64,000 bases of DNA from NCBI GenBank assembly GCA_965603515.1, contig CBFDDH010000006.1:1-64000 (forward strand). Direction: 5' to 3'. The number at the start of each line of letters is the position of its first letter. Position 1 is the first letter of the stretch. Below, one piece after another: positions 27,464 to 35,590 of this stretch. Origin of the DNA: JAUVZL01 sp965603515. GTDB taxonomy: Bacteria; Hydrothermota; Tepidihabitantia; SM23-42. The notes below the pieces were generated by a model that saw only the letters and a program-made list of their open reading frames with translations, searched no databases and was not told where the DNA came from. The translations under genes and the position numbers were made by a program.

Positions 27464-29029
27464 ATGATTACATTGCTATTTTTTCTAGTAAATCTTGATG
27501 TTTTTTCCAAAATCGATTCTGTAGTTATTTACAGTGATCGTGTGATAATCACAAGGCTCGCCAATGTGTACCTTGATAGATCTACTGATTTAGTGTTTGC
27601 TGATCTACCTGGAGCAATAGATGATGCATCAGTACGCGTAAAGGCAAAAGGGTTGAAGATCGGTGAAGTCCAGGTAAAGAAAGGGTACAAAGATGAGCCT
27701 TACCCTGATGTCGAGAAGCTCAAGAGCAAGATCGAGGCTCTTAAGATAAAGGACCGGACCTATGCTGATGAAATTGCCGTATTAAAGGACAAGGAAAAAT
27801 TTTTGCAGACGATCGCAATTGGCGGTCCAGAGGTTATTTCCAAGGAGATCATAACTGGTAAGGTATCGCCCCAGGCATGGCGTCAGGGTTTAAGTTTTAT
27901 GGTCGATGAATTATTGAGTGCGAAAATGAGAATGGCCGAGATCGAACGCGTGCGTAAAGAATTACAGGACGAGATCAATGTCTTCCAGCGTGAACTCAAC
28001 GACATCAGGTCAATTGTGGAAAATCGAAAAACAATAATTTTTGATGGACATCCAGAAGGTGCTAAGAATTACCGAATACAACTCAGTTATATCCTTTATG
28101 GAGCGAGCTGGCGCACTTATTATGAGCTTAGAGCCCAGCCTTCAAAAGGTAATGTCGGCTTTTCTTACTTTAGTAAGGTCGCGCAGCGTACAGGTGAGGA
28201 TTGGGAAAATACCAAACTGGTGCTTTCTACAGCTCAGCCGGCGCTCGGTGGCACAGCTCCTGTACCTACGCCGTGGTATATAGACCGTTACAGGTATCAA
28301 GAGCATAAAAGTCGTGGGTTGCTGGCGGCAAGGACTGAGGCGCCAATGGAAGAAATTATGGAGGCAGCGGTTACTGCGCCACCTCCAGCACCACCTGTAG
28401 AAGCTGGGGTTTCAATATGGTATCCTTTACCCGGACGGTATACAATAAAGAGTGGTGATCCAGAAAAGAAGATAGAAGTATTTAGCACTTCTTTTAAATC
28501 GGATTTTGAGTATTTTATAATACCCCGGATAACCCAACTCGCCTATTCAACGGGCAAGATGAAAAATACGAGTGACTACTTGTTTATCGCTGGTCAGGCA
28601 GGGACATATGTGGGCGATGATTTTACCGGTAAAACGTATGTGCCAACGATTGCACCAGATGAGTCGACCACGGTTTCCTTTGGGGTCGATGACCGGGTTA
28701 AGGTCAAGCGCGAACTGAAAAAATCAAAGGTTTCCAAAGGTGGTTTGTTCAGTGGTAAGAAAAAGTATGAATTCACCTATGAGAATACTGTCAAAAACTT
28801 CCATAATAAAAAGATTCAGTGTACTATTGTGGATCAAATTCCAATACCTCAGGATCCAGATATCAAGGTGAAAGATATTAAGATCGATCCAGAACCATCT
28901 GAACATGACAAAGATATCGGCATTTACTATTGGAAAGTCTCGCTCGATCCAACAGAAGAGTACAAGGTTACGATTTCTTTTACAGTCGAAGCACCGGGTG
29001 ATAGTGAAATCCAAGGGCTAATGCCGTAA
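27464..29029 (+). CDS. MuiA family protein (DUF4140/DUF4139)
   Basis: 521 residues. Signal peptide about 1-16. The N-terminal DUF4140-like part begins IDSVVIYSDRVIITR; a coiled-coil follows (about 85-185); then the DUF4139-like beta domain with SYILYGASWRTYYELRA and RTGEDWENTKLVLSTAQP. An alanine/proline-rich linker lies near 295-315. The family (mucoidy inhibitor A) has no established biochemical role and is probably periplasmic here. Single-gene unit with its own promoter. Confidence 0.85.
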   Translation: MITLLFFLVNLDVFSKIDSVVIYSDRVIITRLANVYLDRSTDLVFADLPGAIDDASVRVKAKGLKIGEVQVKKGYKDEPYPDVEKLKSKIEALKIKDRTYADEIAVLKDKEKFLQTIAIGGPEVISKEIITGKVSPQAWRQGLSFMVDELLSAKMRMAEIERVRKELQDEINVFQRELNDIRSIVENRKTIIFDGHPEGAKNYRIQLSYILYGASWRTYYELRAQPSKGNVGFSYFSKVAQRTGEDWENTKLVLSTAQPALGGTAPVPTPWYIDRYRYQEHKSRGLLAARTEAPMEEIMEAAVTAPPPAPPVEAGVSIWYPLPGRYTIKSGDPEKKIEVFSTSFKSDFEYFIIPRITQLAYSTGKMKNTSDYLFIAGQAGTYVGDDFTGKTYVPTIAPDESTTVSFGVDDRVKVKRELKKSKVSKGGLFSGKKKYEFTYENTVKNFHNKKIQCTIVDQIPIPQDPDIKVKDIKIDPEPSEHDKDIGIYYWKVSLDPTEEYKVTISFTVEAPGDSEIQGLMP

Positions 29030-29138
29030 GATATGGTTAAATCGTAAATAGTCAAATGGTACGCTGAAATTACCTCTAGGTCCTCTCTACTTTTTGTAAA
29101 ACATTGTCAATATTGTTTTTTTATAGCTTCATGATTCT

Positions 29139-29321
29139 TGTTATTGCGAGCGAATCCCGCCGATGAGCGGGATGAGCGTGGCAATCTCAATATACCTCGA
29201 ATGAACAACAGCATGTTTTTTCAACGCTTTGCTTTATTTGGGAGATTGCGCAGCTTGTTCCGAACGTAGTGAGGAATCTCGTTCCTTCCGCCACTCAAAA
29301 GGCGGACAGGCGCAATGACAA
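29139..29321. repeat. Branched intergenic repeat-like element
   Basis: TTGTTATTGCG (29139-29149) pairs with CGCAATGACAA (29311-29321) around a 183-base region with nested stems: TCCCGC/GCGGGA, GCAATCTC/GAGATTGC and CCGCC/GGCGG. It resembles the dispersed elements with TTGCGAG and CGCAATGAC ends seen in many candidate-phylum genomes. It fills most of the 370-base gap 29030-29399; the remainder shows no gene. Confidence 0.55.
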
Positions 29322-29365
29322 ATTAGTATTTCAAGAAAGTGGAGAGGAGTCAGAAATTACCTCTC

Positions 29366-29393
29366 TTGACATATACAACAATATGATTAACAT
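29366..29393 (+). promoter_or_regulatory. Leaderless promoter of the LEA14-like gene
   Basis: TTGACA (29366-29371), 16-base spacer, TAACAT (29388-29393), six bases to ATG 29400. Confidence 0.7.
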
Positions 29394-29399
29394 ATTTTT

Positions 29400-29840
29400 A
29401 TGAAGAAGATATGTTGGTCACTTATTATTGTCTTTCTACTTTCCTGTGCGGCGGTTCAAGAACGGCTTGCCATAAAAGAATGTAAGTTCTCCCTCATTTC
29501 AGTAAAGCCTTATGACTTCAATTTTAATGATTTCAAGGTTGATTTCAGAATAGATGCCACCAACCCCAATAAAATCGATGCGGTTCTTGATAAGTTGAAA
29601 TATACCTTGTATGCAGATGATAAAGGATTAATCTCTGGTTCTACGGGTAAGGGGTTAAAGATTCCAGCAAAAGGAACAAACAGCTTTATTACTACGATAA
29701 CCCTTGAATACACTGAACTCGGCGAAGCAGTGATCTCTGCAATAAGATCTGGTAAGGCTACGTACAAGGTAAAAGCAACTGCCTATATCCAGACAATAAT
29801 CGGTGAAATCAGTTACCCAATAGAGATATCTCTGAATTAG
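29400..29840 (+). CDS. LEA type 2 / WHy domain lipoprotein
   Basis: 146 residues. Lipoprotein signal with lipobox LLSC (Cys about 16). The rest is one LEA14/WHy-like beta-sandwich: DFRIDATNPNKIDAVLDKLKY and a terminal strand ISYPIEISLN. Bacterial members are small periplasmic lipoproteins of unknown function, some linked to stress. Leaderless gene with its own promoter. Confidence 0.8.
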   Translation: MKKICWSLIIVFLLSCAAVQERLAIKECKFSLISVKPYDFNFNDFKVDFRIDATNPNKIDAVLDKLKYTLYADDKGLISGSTGKGLKIPAKGTNSFITTITLEYTELGEAVISAIRSGKATYKVKATAYIQTIIGEISYPIEISLN

Positions 29841-29859
29841 GTAACTTTAGGATATTTCT

Positions 29860-29970
29860 CACCCCGTACCTTATTTTGCTCAATGTCTACGCATAAGGCT
29901 CGCATTTTGTGGAATCTCCCAAATAAGCAGTGATTTATCTACATACTTGTACTGAACAAGGTACGGGGTG
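29860..29970. repeat. 111-base element with perfect 13-base terminal inverted repeats
   Basis: CACCCCGTACCTT (29860-29872) and AAGGTACGGGGTG (29958-29970) bound a non-coding stretch, resembling a miniature transposable element. An internal piece, AATCTCCCAAATAA, also occurs (reverse complement) in the element at 29139-29321. It ends just upstream of the sigma-54 promoter. Confidence 0.55.
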
Positions 29971-30004
29971 CACGATTTTTGTGCAATAAAGACGAAATTT
30001 GTGC
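29969..30004 (+). promoter_or_regulatory. Candidate enhancer-binding site upstream of the sigma-54 promoter
   Basis: TGCAC (29969-29973) and GTGCA (29981-29985) form a dyad around seven bases, about 70 bases upstream of the -24 box. A 12-base direct repeat, CGATTTTTGTGC and CGAAATTTGTGC, recurs exactly 20 bases apart (29973, 29993). The geometry suits an activator site; the activator is unknown. Confidence 0.35.
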
Positions 30005-30045
30005 CGTATTAATTGTATTTCTCCCGAAATTACATAGCTTTTATT

Positions 30046-30060
30046 TGGCACGAGTATTGC
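30046..30060 (+). promoter_or_regulatory. Sigma-54 (RpoN) promoter
   Basis: TGGCACGAGTATTGC matches the RpoN consensus: GG (30047-30048) and GC (30059-30060) separated by exactly ten bases. Transcription should start near 30071, upstream of the GAGGTG ribosome site. The only such non-coding match I noticed. Confidence 0.75.
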
Positions 30061-30084
30061 ATAATCATAAGGTAGAGGTGAATG

Positions 30085-30855
30085 ATGAAAAACTTCAAAA
30101 GCATTTTCTATCTTATAATCACTGCAGCATTTCTGGTTCTAATTAGCTGCTGTTATGAAGGGTTTGATAATGAACCACCGGCAGTACCAAGAGGTTTGCA
30201 TTCAATTACTGGGGATGAAGAGGTTATGTTGATCTGGTACGAGAATACTGAACCTGACCTTGCCGGATATCGTATTTATCGCAGTATAACACCGAGTGGC
30301 TATTATTATGAAATAGGTCAGACCAACCTTGATTACTTCTTGGATTTCGGTTTATTAAACGGTCAGACTTATTATTATGCGATCGTAGCCTTTGATTATG
30401 ATGGTAATGAGAGTGATTTATCTTATGAAATTGTCTATGATACTCCAAGACCAGAAGGTTATAACGAACAGATCTTTGACTACTATGAATACCCGGATTA
30501 TTCAGGTTGGTATTTCAGCGCATATTCAGTTGTTGCTTATGACCACCCATTGTGTGATTTTTATTATGGTTATGATGATATTAACGAAGTCCATTATCTT
30601 TATACTGGTCGATCTGATACCTGGATTCAGGATTTTGGTTATACTGAGTCACTTGATGAGATAACCTATGCGCCCCAATATGGTTGGTCGACAACCGGTG
30701 TGGTTGAAGCGATCCTTGGTCATACCTATATTTTCTGGGTCTGGGATAACCACTTTGCAAAGGTCCGTCTTCGTGCGATAGGTCCTGATTATGTGATCTT
30801 TGACTGGGCGTATCAGATTGATCCAGGTAATCCAGAATTGGTGATAGGACAGTAA
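30085..30855 (+). CDS. Fibronectin type III domain lipoprotein
   Basis: 256 residues. Lipoprotein signal with lipobox LISC (Cys about 22). One fibronectin type III domain (about 32-120): PPAVPRGL, then WYENTEPDLAGYRIYRS, then NGQTYYYAIVAFDYDGNES. The C-terminal half is Tyr/Trp/Asp-rich beta-type sequence with no recognised family. Start at 30085 or 30082 (ATGATG); GAGGTG (30075-30080) favours 30085. First gene behind the sigma-54 promoter. Confidence 0.75.
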   Translation: MKNFKSIFYLIITAAFLVLISCCYEGFDNEPPAVPRGLHSITGDEEVMLIWYENTEPDLAGYRIYRSITPSGYYYEIGQTNLDYFLDFGLLNGQTYYYAIVAFDYDGNESDLSYEIVYDTPRPEGYNEQIFDYYEYPDYSGWYFSAYSVVAYDHPLCDFYYGYDDINEVHYLYTGRSDTWIQDFGYTESLDEITYAPQYGWSTTGVVEAILGHTYIFWVWDNHFAKVRLRAIGPDYVIFDWAYQIDPGNPELVIGQ

Positions 30856-30856
30856 A

Positions 30857-31114
30857 ATGGGACCAATTGCACAATACTCAATGAACCCAACGGCAAAGAG
30901 ATATGTTCTTGCCCGGAGCGTCAAGTATATTGTGAGAGAATTAAGGAAAGGGATGCTTGTTTTTGATCCAGATGAACTGATCCCAAGAATACTGGCAGTC
31001 GGTAGAAGCCGGGGTACACCTGACTTCGAACAAGCGGTTAAGGAACTTCTGGCTATTTTGGCCAAGAAAATCCCTTCTGCTGAATACTGCCAGGAGTTTG
31101 AGAAGTATATATAA
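30857..31114 (+). CDS. Small hypothetical protein
   Basis: 85 residues, begins one base after the lipoprotein stop, so probably translated by coupling. No signal peptide, charged and mainly helical (VKYIVRELRKGMLVF; FEQAVKELLAILAKKI). No recognised domain; one Cys. It sits between two exported-protein genes of the sigma-54 cluster. Confidence 0.6.
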   Translation: MGPIAQYSMNPTAKRYVLARSVKYIVRELRKGMLVFDPDELIPRILAVGRSRGTPDFEQAVKELLAILAKKIPSAEYCQEFEKYI

Positions 31115-31127
31115 CAAGGAGGCAATA

Positions 31128-32189
31128 ATGAAACGTCTATTATTATTGGTATTAGCTGCCGTGCCATTATTTGCATTTACGGTTAACTTCATTTACAGCG
31201 ACTATGATTATTATGAAGACGATTACTGGTATGATGAATACTGGGAAGACGATTACTGGTGTGACGGCTATTGGACCTATTACCCGCATGGGTACTACTG
31301 TGTCCATTATGTTTGGTGGTATCCATGGTGGTGGGATTCGTATTGGTGGAGGTGCCATTGGCATCATCACTTCCATTGGAATTTTTTCTACTCAGGTTTC
31401 TACGTTGTGTGGTATGACAGTGGTTGTTGGTGGTTCAGACCGCGCTATGGTCGCTGGGTGAGGTATAAGGTTCCACATTCGTATTATACCCTAAGATACC
31501 GGGCAAAACAACATGGTATCCACCTGCCTTCAAAACCACCACGCGAACTTAACATACCGTATAAGGAAAATGAAATACGTAAACTCCTGAAGCAAGAAGA
31601 TCCCGATCTCTTTAAGCGCGTTGAGAAAGAGCACAAGAGCGGAAATCTCGAGAAGATGAGAAAGGAATATGTTGTAAAAACTGAGAAGAAGATCGCTGTA
31701 AAAAACCAAGAATACAAGAAGTACGACCATAATAAAAAGACACAGTCGAAGACCAATGAGACCAAGAAATCCTATAACTACTCTGCCAACAAGCGGATTG
31801 ATGATAAATCGACGCAGAACTCAAAGACCAAGTACACCGAGGAAAAACACGATTATAATAAGAAATCTCAGTCACATATAACAAAGCGACCAAAGAATGG
31901 ATCCGAATCAAGCAGAAAAGCACCGCCGGCATATTACTACGATGATGAGAAGAAGACGAATAAGAAGCAGAGTAAAACAAAACGCCCGAATCAGTATGAT
32001 GAGAAGAAGACAAATAAGAAGCAGGGCAATAATACCAAGCAAAAAAGTCCAGATTACTATGAGAAAAAAGAACCGAGTCCACAAAAGAGTAATAATAAAC
32101 AGACTCCCACGATGCAGAAGAGCAGTTCTTCGAATGAAAAAAAGAGCACAGATAATTACAAGTCAGGTGCTGTCAAAAGGAAGAGGTAA
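31128..32189 (+). CDS. Secreted Trp/Tyr/His-rich protein with long Lys-rich tail
   Basis: 353 residues. Signal peptide about 1-17 (LLLLVLAAVPLFAF). Residues about 20-115 are extremely rich in Tyr, Trp, Asp and His (YDYYEDDYW, WWYPWWWDSYWWR, HWHHHFHWNFF). Residues about 150-353 are hydrophilic and repetitive, dominated by Lys, Asn, Ser, Gln and Tyr, with DEKKTNKKQ occurring twice, probably disordered. No family recognised. AAGGAGG at about 31116-31122 sets ATG 31128; a longer frame runs to 31098. Possible roles (adhesion, metal or polysaccharide binding) are guesses from composition. Confidence 0.75.
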   Translation: MKRLLLLVLAAVPLFAFTVNFIYSDYDYYEDDYWYDEYWEDDYWCDGYWTYYPHGYYCVHYVWWYPWWWDSYWWRCHWHHHFHWNFFYSGFYVVWYDSGCWWFRPRYGRWVRYKVPHSYYTLRYRAKQHGIHLPSKPPRELNIPYKENEIRKLLKQEDPDLFKRVEKEHKSGNLEKMRKEYVVKTEKKIAVKNQEYKKYDHNKKTQSKTNETKKSYNYSANKRIDDKSTQNSKTKYTEEKHDYNKKSQSHITKRPKNGSESSRKAPPAYYYDDEKKTNKKQSKTKRPNQYDEKKTNKKQGNNTKQKSPDYYEKKEPSPQKSNNKQTPTMQKSSSSNEKKSTDNYKSGAVKRKR

Positions 32190-32191
32190 AC

Positions 32192-32812
32192 ATGTTTCTT
32201 GCGATACTCTTATCACTATTTACTATAGGCAATGCGCTCGATATCAATATCTGGGTTGACAAAGAGGACGGCATTTACTACCCTAATGAGAAACTCACTG
32301 TCTACTTCCAGGTTGACCGCGACTGTTATCTCGCTGTTTATGATATCGAGACTGGGGGGGGAGCAAGTATGCTCTTCCCCCAGGAAGGGCACGACGGATG
32401 GGTTGAAGCTGGTCGAATATACCAACTACCCTCGGAGGATGCTGATTTTGATTATGTCGTTGGTGGATCTGAAGGTATTGAGACTATTATCGCAGTTGGG
32501 TCGATCGAGTGGCTACCTGATCTGGATGATGATGGTGTTGATGTGGTACATCAGTCAATCGAAATATATATTGAAGAACCTGAACCAGCTAAGCTGAGGA
32601 TCATATCAACACCCAAACGGTGTCGGATTTACATAACTGAAGTAGCTTCTGGTAATGGCGTGTCTCTTGGTAAGACGCCGCGTACAATTGTTTTGAGGCC
32701 TGGTGAATACATCATCAAGATAAAGAAATTAGGCTATAAAACCCTGGTCCGGAGAATCTTGCTTGACCCACACGATATGAGACGAGTGTTCGTAAAATTG
32801 AGACCTTATTGA
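32192..32812 (+). CDS. Exported DUF4384 and PEGA domain protein
   Basis: 206 residues. Short signal peptide about 1-15. A DUF4384-like domain (about 18-130) shows YYPNEKLTVYFQVDRDCYLAVYD and MLFPQEG. A PEGA domain (about 133-200) shows LRIISTPKRCRIYI, GKTP and RPGEYIIKIKKLGYKT. Both domains occur in envelope proteins of unknown role. It starts two bases after the Trp/Tyr-rich gene with GAGG upstream, so the two are one operon. Confidence 0.78.
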   Translation: MFLAILLSLFTIGNALDINIWVDKEDGIYYPNEKLTVYFQVDRDCYLAVYDIETGGGASMLFPQEGHDGWVEAGRIYQLPSEDADFDYVVGGSEGIETIIAVGSIEWLPDLDDDGVDVVHQSIEIYIEEPEPAKLRIISTPKRCRIYITEVASGNGVSLGKTPRTIVLRPGEYIIKIKKLGYKTLVRRILLDPHDMRRVFVKLRPY

Positions 32813-32836
32813 CATGACAAATGATATGTTTATAAT
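32809..32836 (+). promoter_or_regulatory. Consensus promoter overlapping the upstream stop codon
   Basis: TTGACA (32809-32814) includes the TGA of the previous gene; 16-base spacer; TATAAT (32831-32836). AAGGAG (32839-32844) starts three bases later, so the leader would be about eight bases. Confidence 0.8.
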
Positions 32837-32850
32837 ATAAGGAGAAAGAA

Positions 32851-33174
32851 ATGAAGCGATATATTATTCTAGTTTTCCTTGCAAGTTTGCTCTTTGGTGT
32901 CAAACCAGTACCGCGTAATAACGGTGATGATAAAGATAAAAAAACGAAGACTGAGAAGGTTATAAAGACCAGTAATAAAACAGAGAAGAAAGAAAAAGAT
33001 CGTTTTATTGACAACAATGCCAATGGTGTTAATGACCAGCGTGAAAAAGATCTGCAGAAGATCAAACAGCTGCATTCAAAGCACAAGAACCTGCTTAAGA
33101 AGAACAATAGCAAGAAAAACACGGAAGTAAAAACTTCCAAAAAGAAATTGTCAGATAAATCGAAGAAAAAATAA
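32851..33174 (+). CDS. Secreted Lys-rich protein with a DxNxNGxxD-type motif
   Basis: 107 residues. Signal peptide about 1-16. The mature part is highly basic and probably disordered, except for DRFIDNNANGVNDQRE (about 50-65), which resembles calcium-loop motifs (D-x-N-x-N-G-x-x-D) of secreted proteins. No family recognised. It has its own sigma-70 promoter although it follows the sigma-54 cluster. Confidence 0.6.
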   Translation: MKRYIILVFLASLLFGVKPVPRNNGDDKDKKTKTEKVIKTSNKTEKKEKDRFIDNNANGVNDQREKDLQKIKQLHSKHKNLLKKNNSKKNTEVKTSKKKLSDKSKKK

Positions 33175-33195
33175 CTCGATGTAATCTATTCAGTA

Positions 33196-33227
33196 GCTGC
33201 TAAACGTAGTTTGCTGCGTTTAGCAGC
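33196..33227. terminator. Hairpin between convergent genes
   Basis: GCTGCTAAACG (33196-33206) and CGTTTAGCAGC (33217-33227) form a perfect 11-pair stem around ten bases. It could stop transcription from either side, but there is no U-run, and the right arm overlaps the end of the reductase gene. Confidence 0.45.
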
Positions 33228-34356
33228 GCAAGCCAAACCATTTCAGCATTATCTTGGGCGATGACAATAATATTTCTTTTACAAGCCGCCGCATATCTAT
33301 GTCGTGGATGATTTTGCCGTCAAAGATCCTTTTGCCGATCTTGAAGACCTTATTCAATGTCTCGTCATCCAAGCGCCAGTATACATTGCGTACCTTTAAA
33401 TGGAATTTTATTTCATTCAGGATATTCTTCTTGATTTCAGCATAGTACGAATCCTTTTGACCTTTTATCCTGCGGACTGCATTTCGACCGGCAATAACCC
33501 CGGATTTTATACCATTGGTTATGCCCGCACCACTCAAAGGATCGGATAAACGTGCCGCATCTCCGATGAGGTAAAAATTCTCACCGGCGATATGTTTAAA
33601 GACCGTTGATGGCACACCACCAAATGTTCTTTGTTTTATCACGCCATTTGGGAATTCCTTTTTTAACCATTGGTCCAGAAGATTTTTTGCGCTTTGTTTA
33701 GTTTTGATCGGTGATATGCCAAGACCGACATTGGCCGAAGTTTCTGATTTTGGAAATATCCAGGCATAGCCGCCCGGGGCATACTGGTGACCAAATATCA
33801 AGCTGGCATATCTATTGTCCACTTTAATATTTTCAATCACGTATTCAGCACAGACCGCAATATTGGCTAAACCAAGTCTGGTGTCAACACCTAACCAAGA
33901 ACCGATTCTTGATGCAATACCATCAGCACCGATTATGAATTTGAATCCATACTCAACTTTTGTGCCCTGATCAACGACTACTTTGTTGTCTTGTATACTG
34001 ACTGCTTTGGCTGATGTTTTGACCAGAGCACCACGGGCTTTTGCCATGTCAGCAAGCGCGGCATCGAACTTCGTTCGATCGAGCACCCAGCCGCATTTCG
34101 GGTATTCAACTTTGAATTCATCACCAAAAGGGCCGCGGATGATCGCTCCATCCAAATCCTGAGATATCCATTCGCGCTTAATGTCAAGGTAGGGTTTGAT
34201 CGTGGACATGGAAATGCCCTCAGCGCAGATGACTGGTTTACCGATTTGTGGATGTTCTTCAAGGAGGAGTACTGAGATGCCTTCATTGGCAGCGGTGTAA
34301 GCCGCGGCGCTGCCTGCAGGTCCTGCGCCGACTATGATAAGATCAAATTTCTCCAC
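33220..34356 (-). CDS. Geranylgeranyl reductase family flavoprotein
   Basis: 378 residues. FAD-dependent reductase that saturates isoprenoid chains in known members. Visible: dinucleotide site IVGAGPAGSAAAYTA at the N-terminus, PVICAEGIS, and the second FAD motif GDAARLSDPLSGAGITNG (about 280-297). Start codon GTG with only a weak GGGG upstream. It lies 19 bases after rarA in an operon opened by uppS and cdsA, so a polyprenyl or quinone substrate is plausible (inference). Confidence 0.85.
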   Translation of the reverse strand: MEKFDLIIVGAGPAGSAAAYTAANEGISVLLLEEHPQIGKPVICAEGISMSTIKPYLDIKREWISQDLDGAIIRGPFGDEFKVEYPKCGWVLDRTKFDAALADMAKARGALVKTSAKAVSIQDNKVVVDQGTKVEYGFKFIIGADGIASRIGSWLGVDTRLGLANIAVCAEYVIENIKVDNRYASLIFGHQYAPGGYAWIFPKSETSANVGLGISPIKTKQSAKNLLDQWLKKEFPNGVIKQRTFGGVPSTVFKHIAGENFYLIGDAARLSDPLSGAGITNGIKSGVIAGRNAVRRIKGQKDSYYAEIKKNILNEIKFHLKVRNVYWRLDDETLNKVFKIGKRIFDGKIIHDIDMRRLVKEILLSSPKIMLKWFGLRC

Positions 34357-34375
34357 GGCAAAGCCCCTTTTTCCA

Positions 34376-35587
34376 CTAATCCTTCAGGTATTTCCTGTTT
34401 TTTAGATTCTCAGGCATATATTCTTGGCTGACCTTGGTGTTAGGATAATCATGCGGATACTTGTAGTTTTTACCATAGCCAAGTTTCTTCATCAATCTGG
34501 TCGGCGCATTCCGGATATGCATGGGCACTGGTGCTGCCTGAGTTTCTAGTGCGTCTTGTTTTGCTGCTTCATATGCTAAATAGATTTCATTGCTCTTTGG
34601 CGCGCGGGCAAGATAGACCACACATTCGGCAAGTGCCAGGTCGCCTTCAGGGCGACCAATGAAGTGCACGGCATCTTTTGCCGCGATCGCAACGACCAAG
34701 GCTTGGTGGTCTGCAGCGCCCACATCTTCGATTGCAAAACGAACGAGCCGGCGTGCAATGTACAGTGGATCTTCACCGGCTTCGAGCATACGAGCTAACC
34801 AGTACAGCGCAGCGTTTGCATTTGAACCCCTTAGTGATTTATGGAGAGCAGAAATGATATTATAGTGTTCTTCACCCTGTTTGTCGTATTTCAGTGCCTT
34901 TTTCTGTACGATATCTTCTACGGTTTTGAGGTCGATATTGTCTCCGTGGGAGGCGAGCGCGGACAATTCCAGGGCATTGAGGGCTACCCTTGCGTCACCA
35001 TCTGATATATCGGCGATGAAGTTCAGTCCGTCAGTGGTTAAGGTATACTTGTCGGCAAGTCCTTTTTCAGAATTCAGTGCCCGCTTTACGATCTTTATAA
35101 TGTCATCAAAGCTCAGTGGGTTAACCATGTAGACTTTGACACGCGATAGAAGACTTGAATTCAATTCAAATGATGGATTTTCAGTCGTTGCACCGATCAA
35201 GATAATCGAACCCTTTTCCACGTATGGTAGAAAAGCATCCTGCTGAGCTTTGTTAAAGCGATGGATCTCATCGATGAAGACAATAGTTTCATGTCCGTAT
35301 AAGTGTTTTTGCTCTTCTGCCTTCTTCATGAACTTCTTTATTTCGGTTATACTGCTCATAGCGGCAGAGAAGGAGATAAAATGAGCAGCGAATTGTTTTG
35401 CAAAAAGTTGGGCAATAGTCGTTTTACCACTACCTGGTGGTCCGAAAAAAACCATTGAAAAAAGTCGGTTTTTCTCGATCTGCTTTCTTATGGAACAGCC
35501 AGGTCCTAATAAGTGATCCTGACCAAGAACCTCCGCAAAACATACCGGTCTTATTCTATCTGCAAGCGGTGATTTGTCTATGTTCAC
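34376..35587 (-). CDS. rarA: Replication-associated recombination protein A
   Basis: 403 residues. AAA+ ATPase of the RarA/MgsA/WRNIP1 family acting at stalled forks and gaps. Walker A GPPGSGKTT (about 50-58), Walker B IVFIDEIHRFNKAQQ, sensor ATTENPSFE, and a C-terminal tetramerisation region ending in YPHDYPNTKVSQEYMPE. Start codon GTG 35587, three bases after the cdsA stop, so coupled. Confidence 0.94.
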   Translation of the reverse strand: MNIDKSPLADRIRPVCFAEVLGQDHLLGPGCSIRKQIEKNRLFSMVFFGPPGSGKTTIAQLFAKQFAAHFISFSAAMSSITEIKKFMKKAEEQKHLYGHETIVFIDEIHRFNKAQQDAFLPYVEKGSIILIGATTENPSFELNSSLLSRVKVYMVNPLSFDDIIKIVKRALNSEKGLADKYTLTTDGLNFIADISDGDARVALNALELSALASHGDNIDLKTVEDIVQKKALKYDKQGEEHYNIISALHKSLRGSNANAALYWLARMLEAGEDPLYIARRLVRFAIEDVGAADHQALVVAIAAKDAVHFIGRPEGDLALAECVVYLARAPKSNEIYLAYEAAKQDALETQAAPVPMHIRNAPTRLMKKLGYGKNYKYPHDYPNTKVSQEYMPENLKNRKYLKD

Positions 35588-35590
35588 TGG

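Noticed and set aside
31484..32082. Minus-strand and alternate-frame ORFs
   Set aside because: Shadows of the Lys-rich tail of the secreted protein at 31128-32189.
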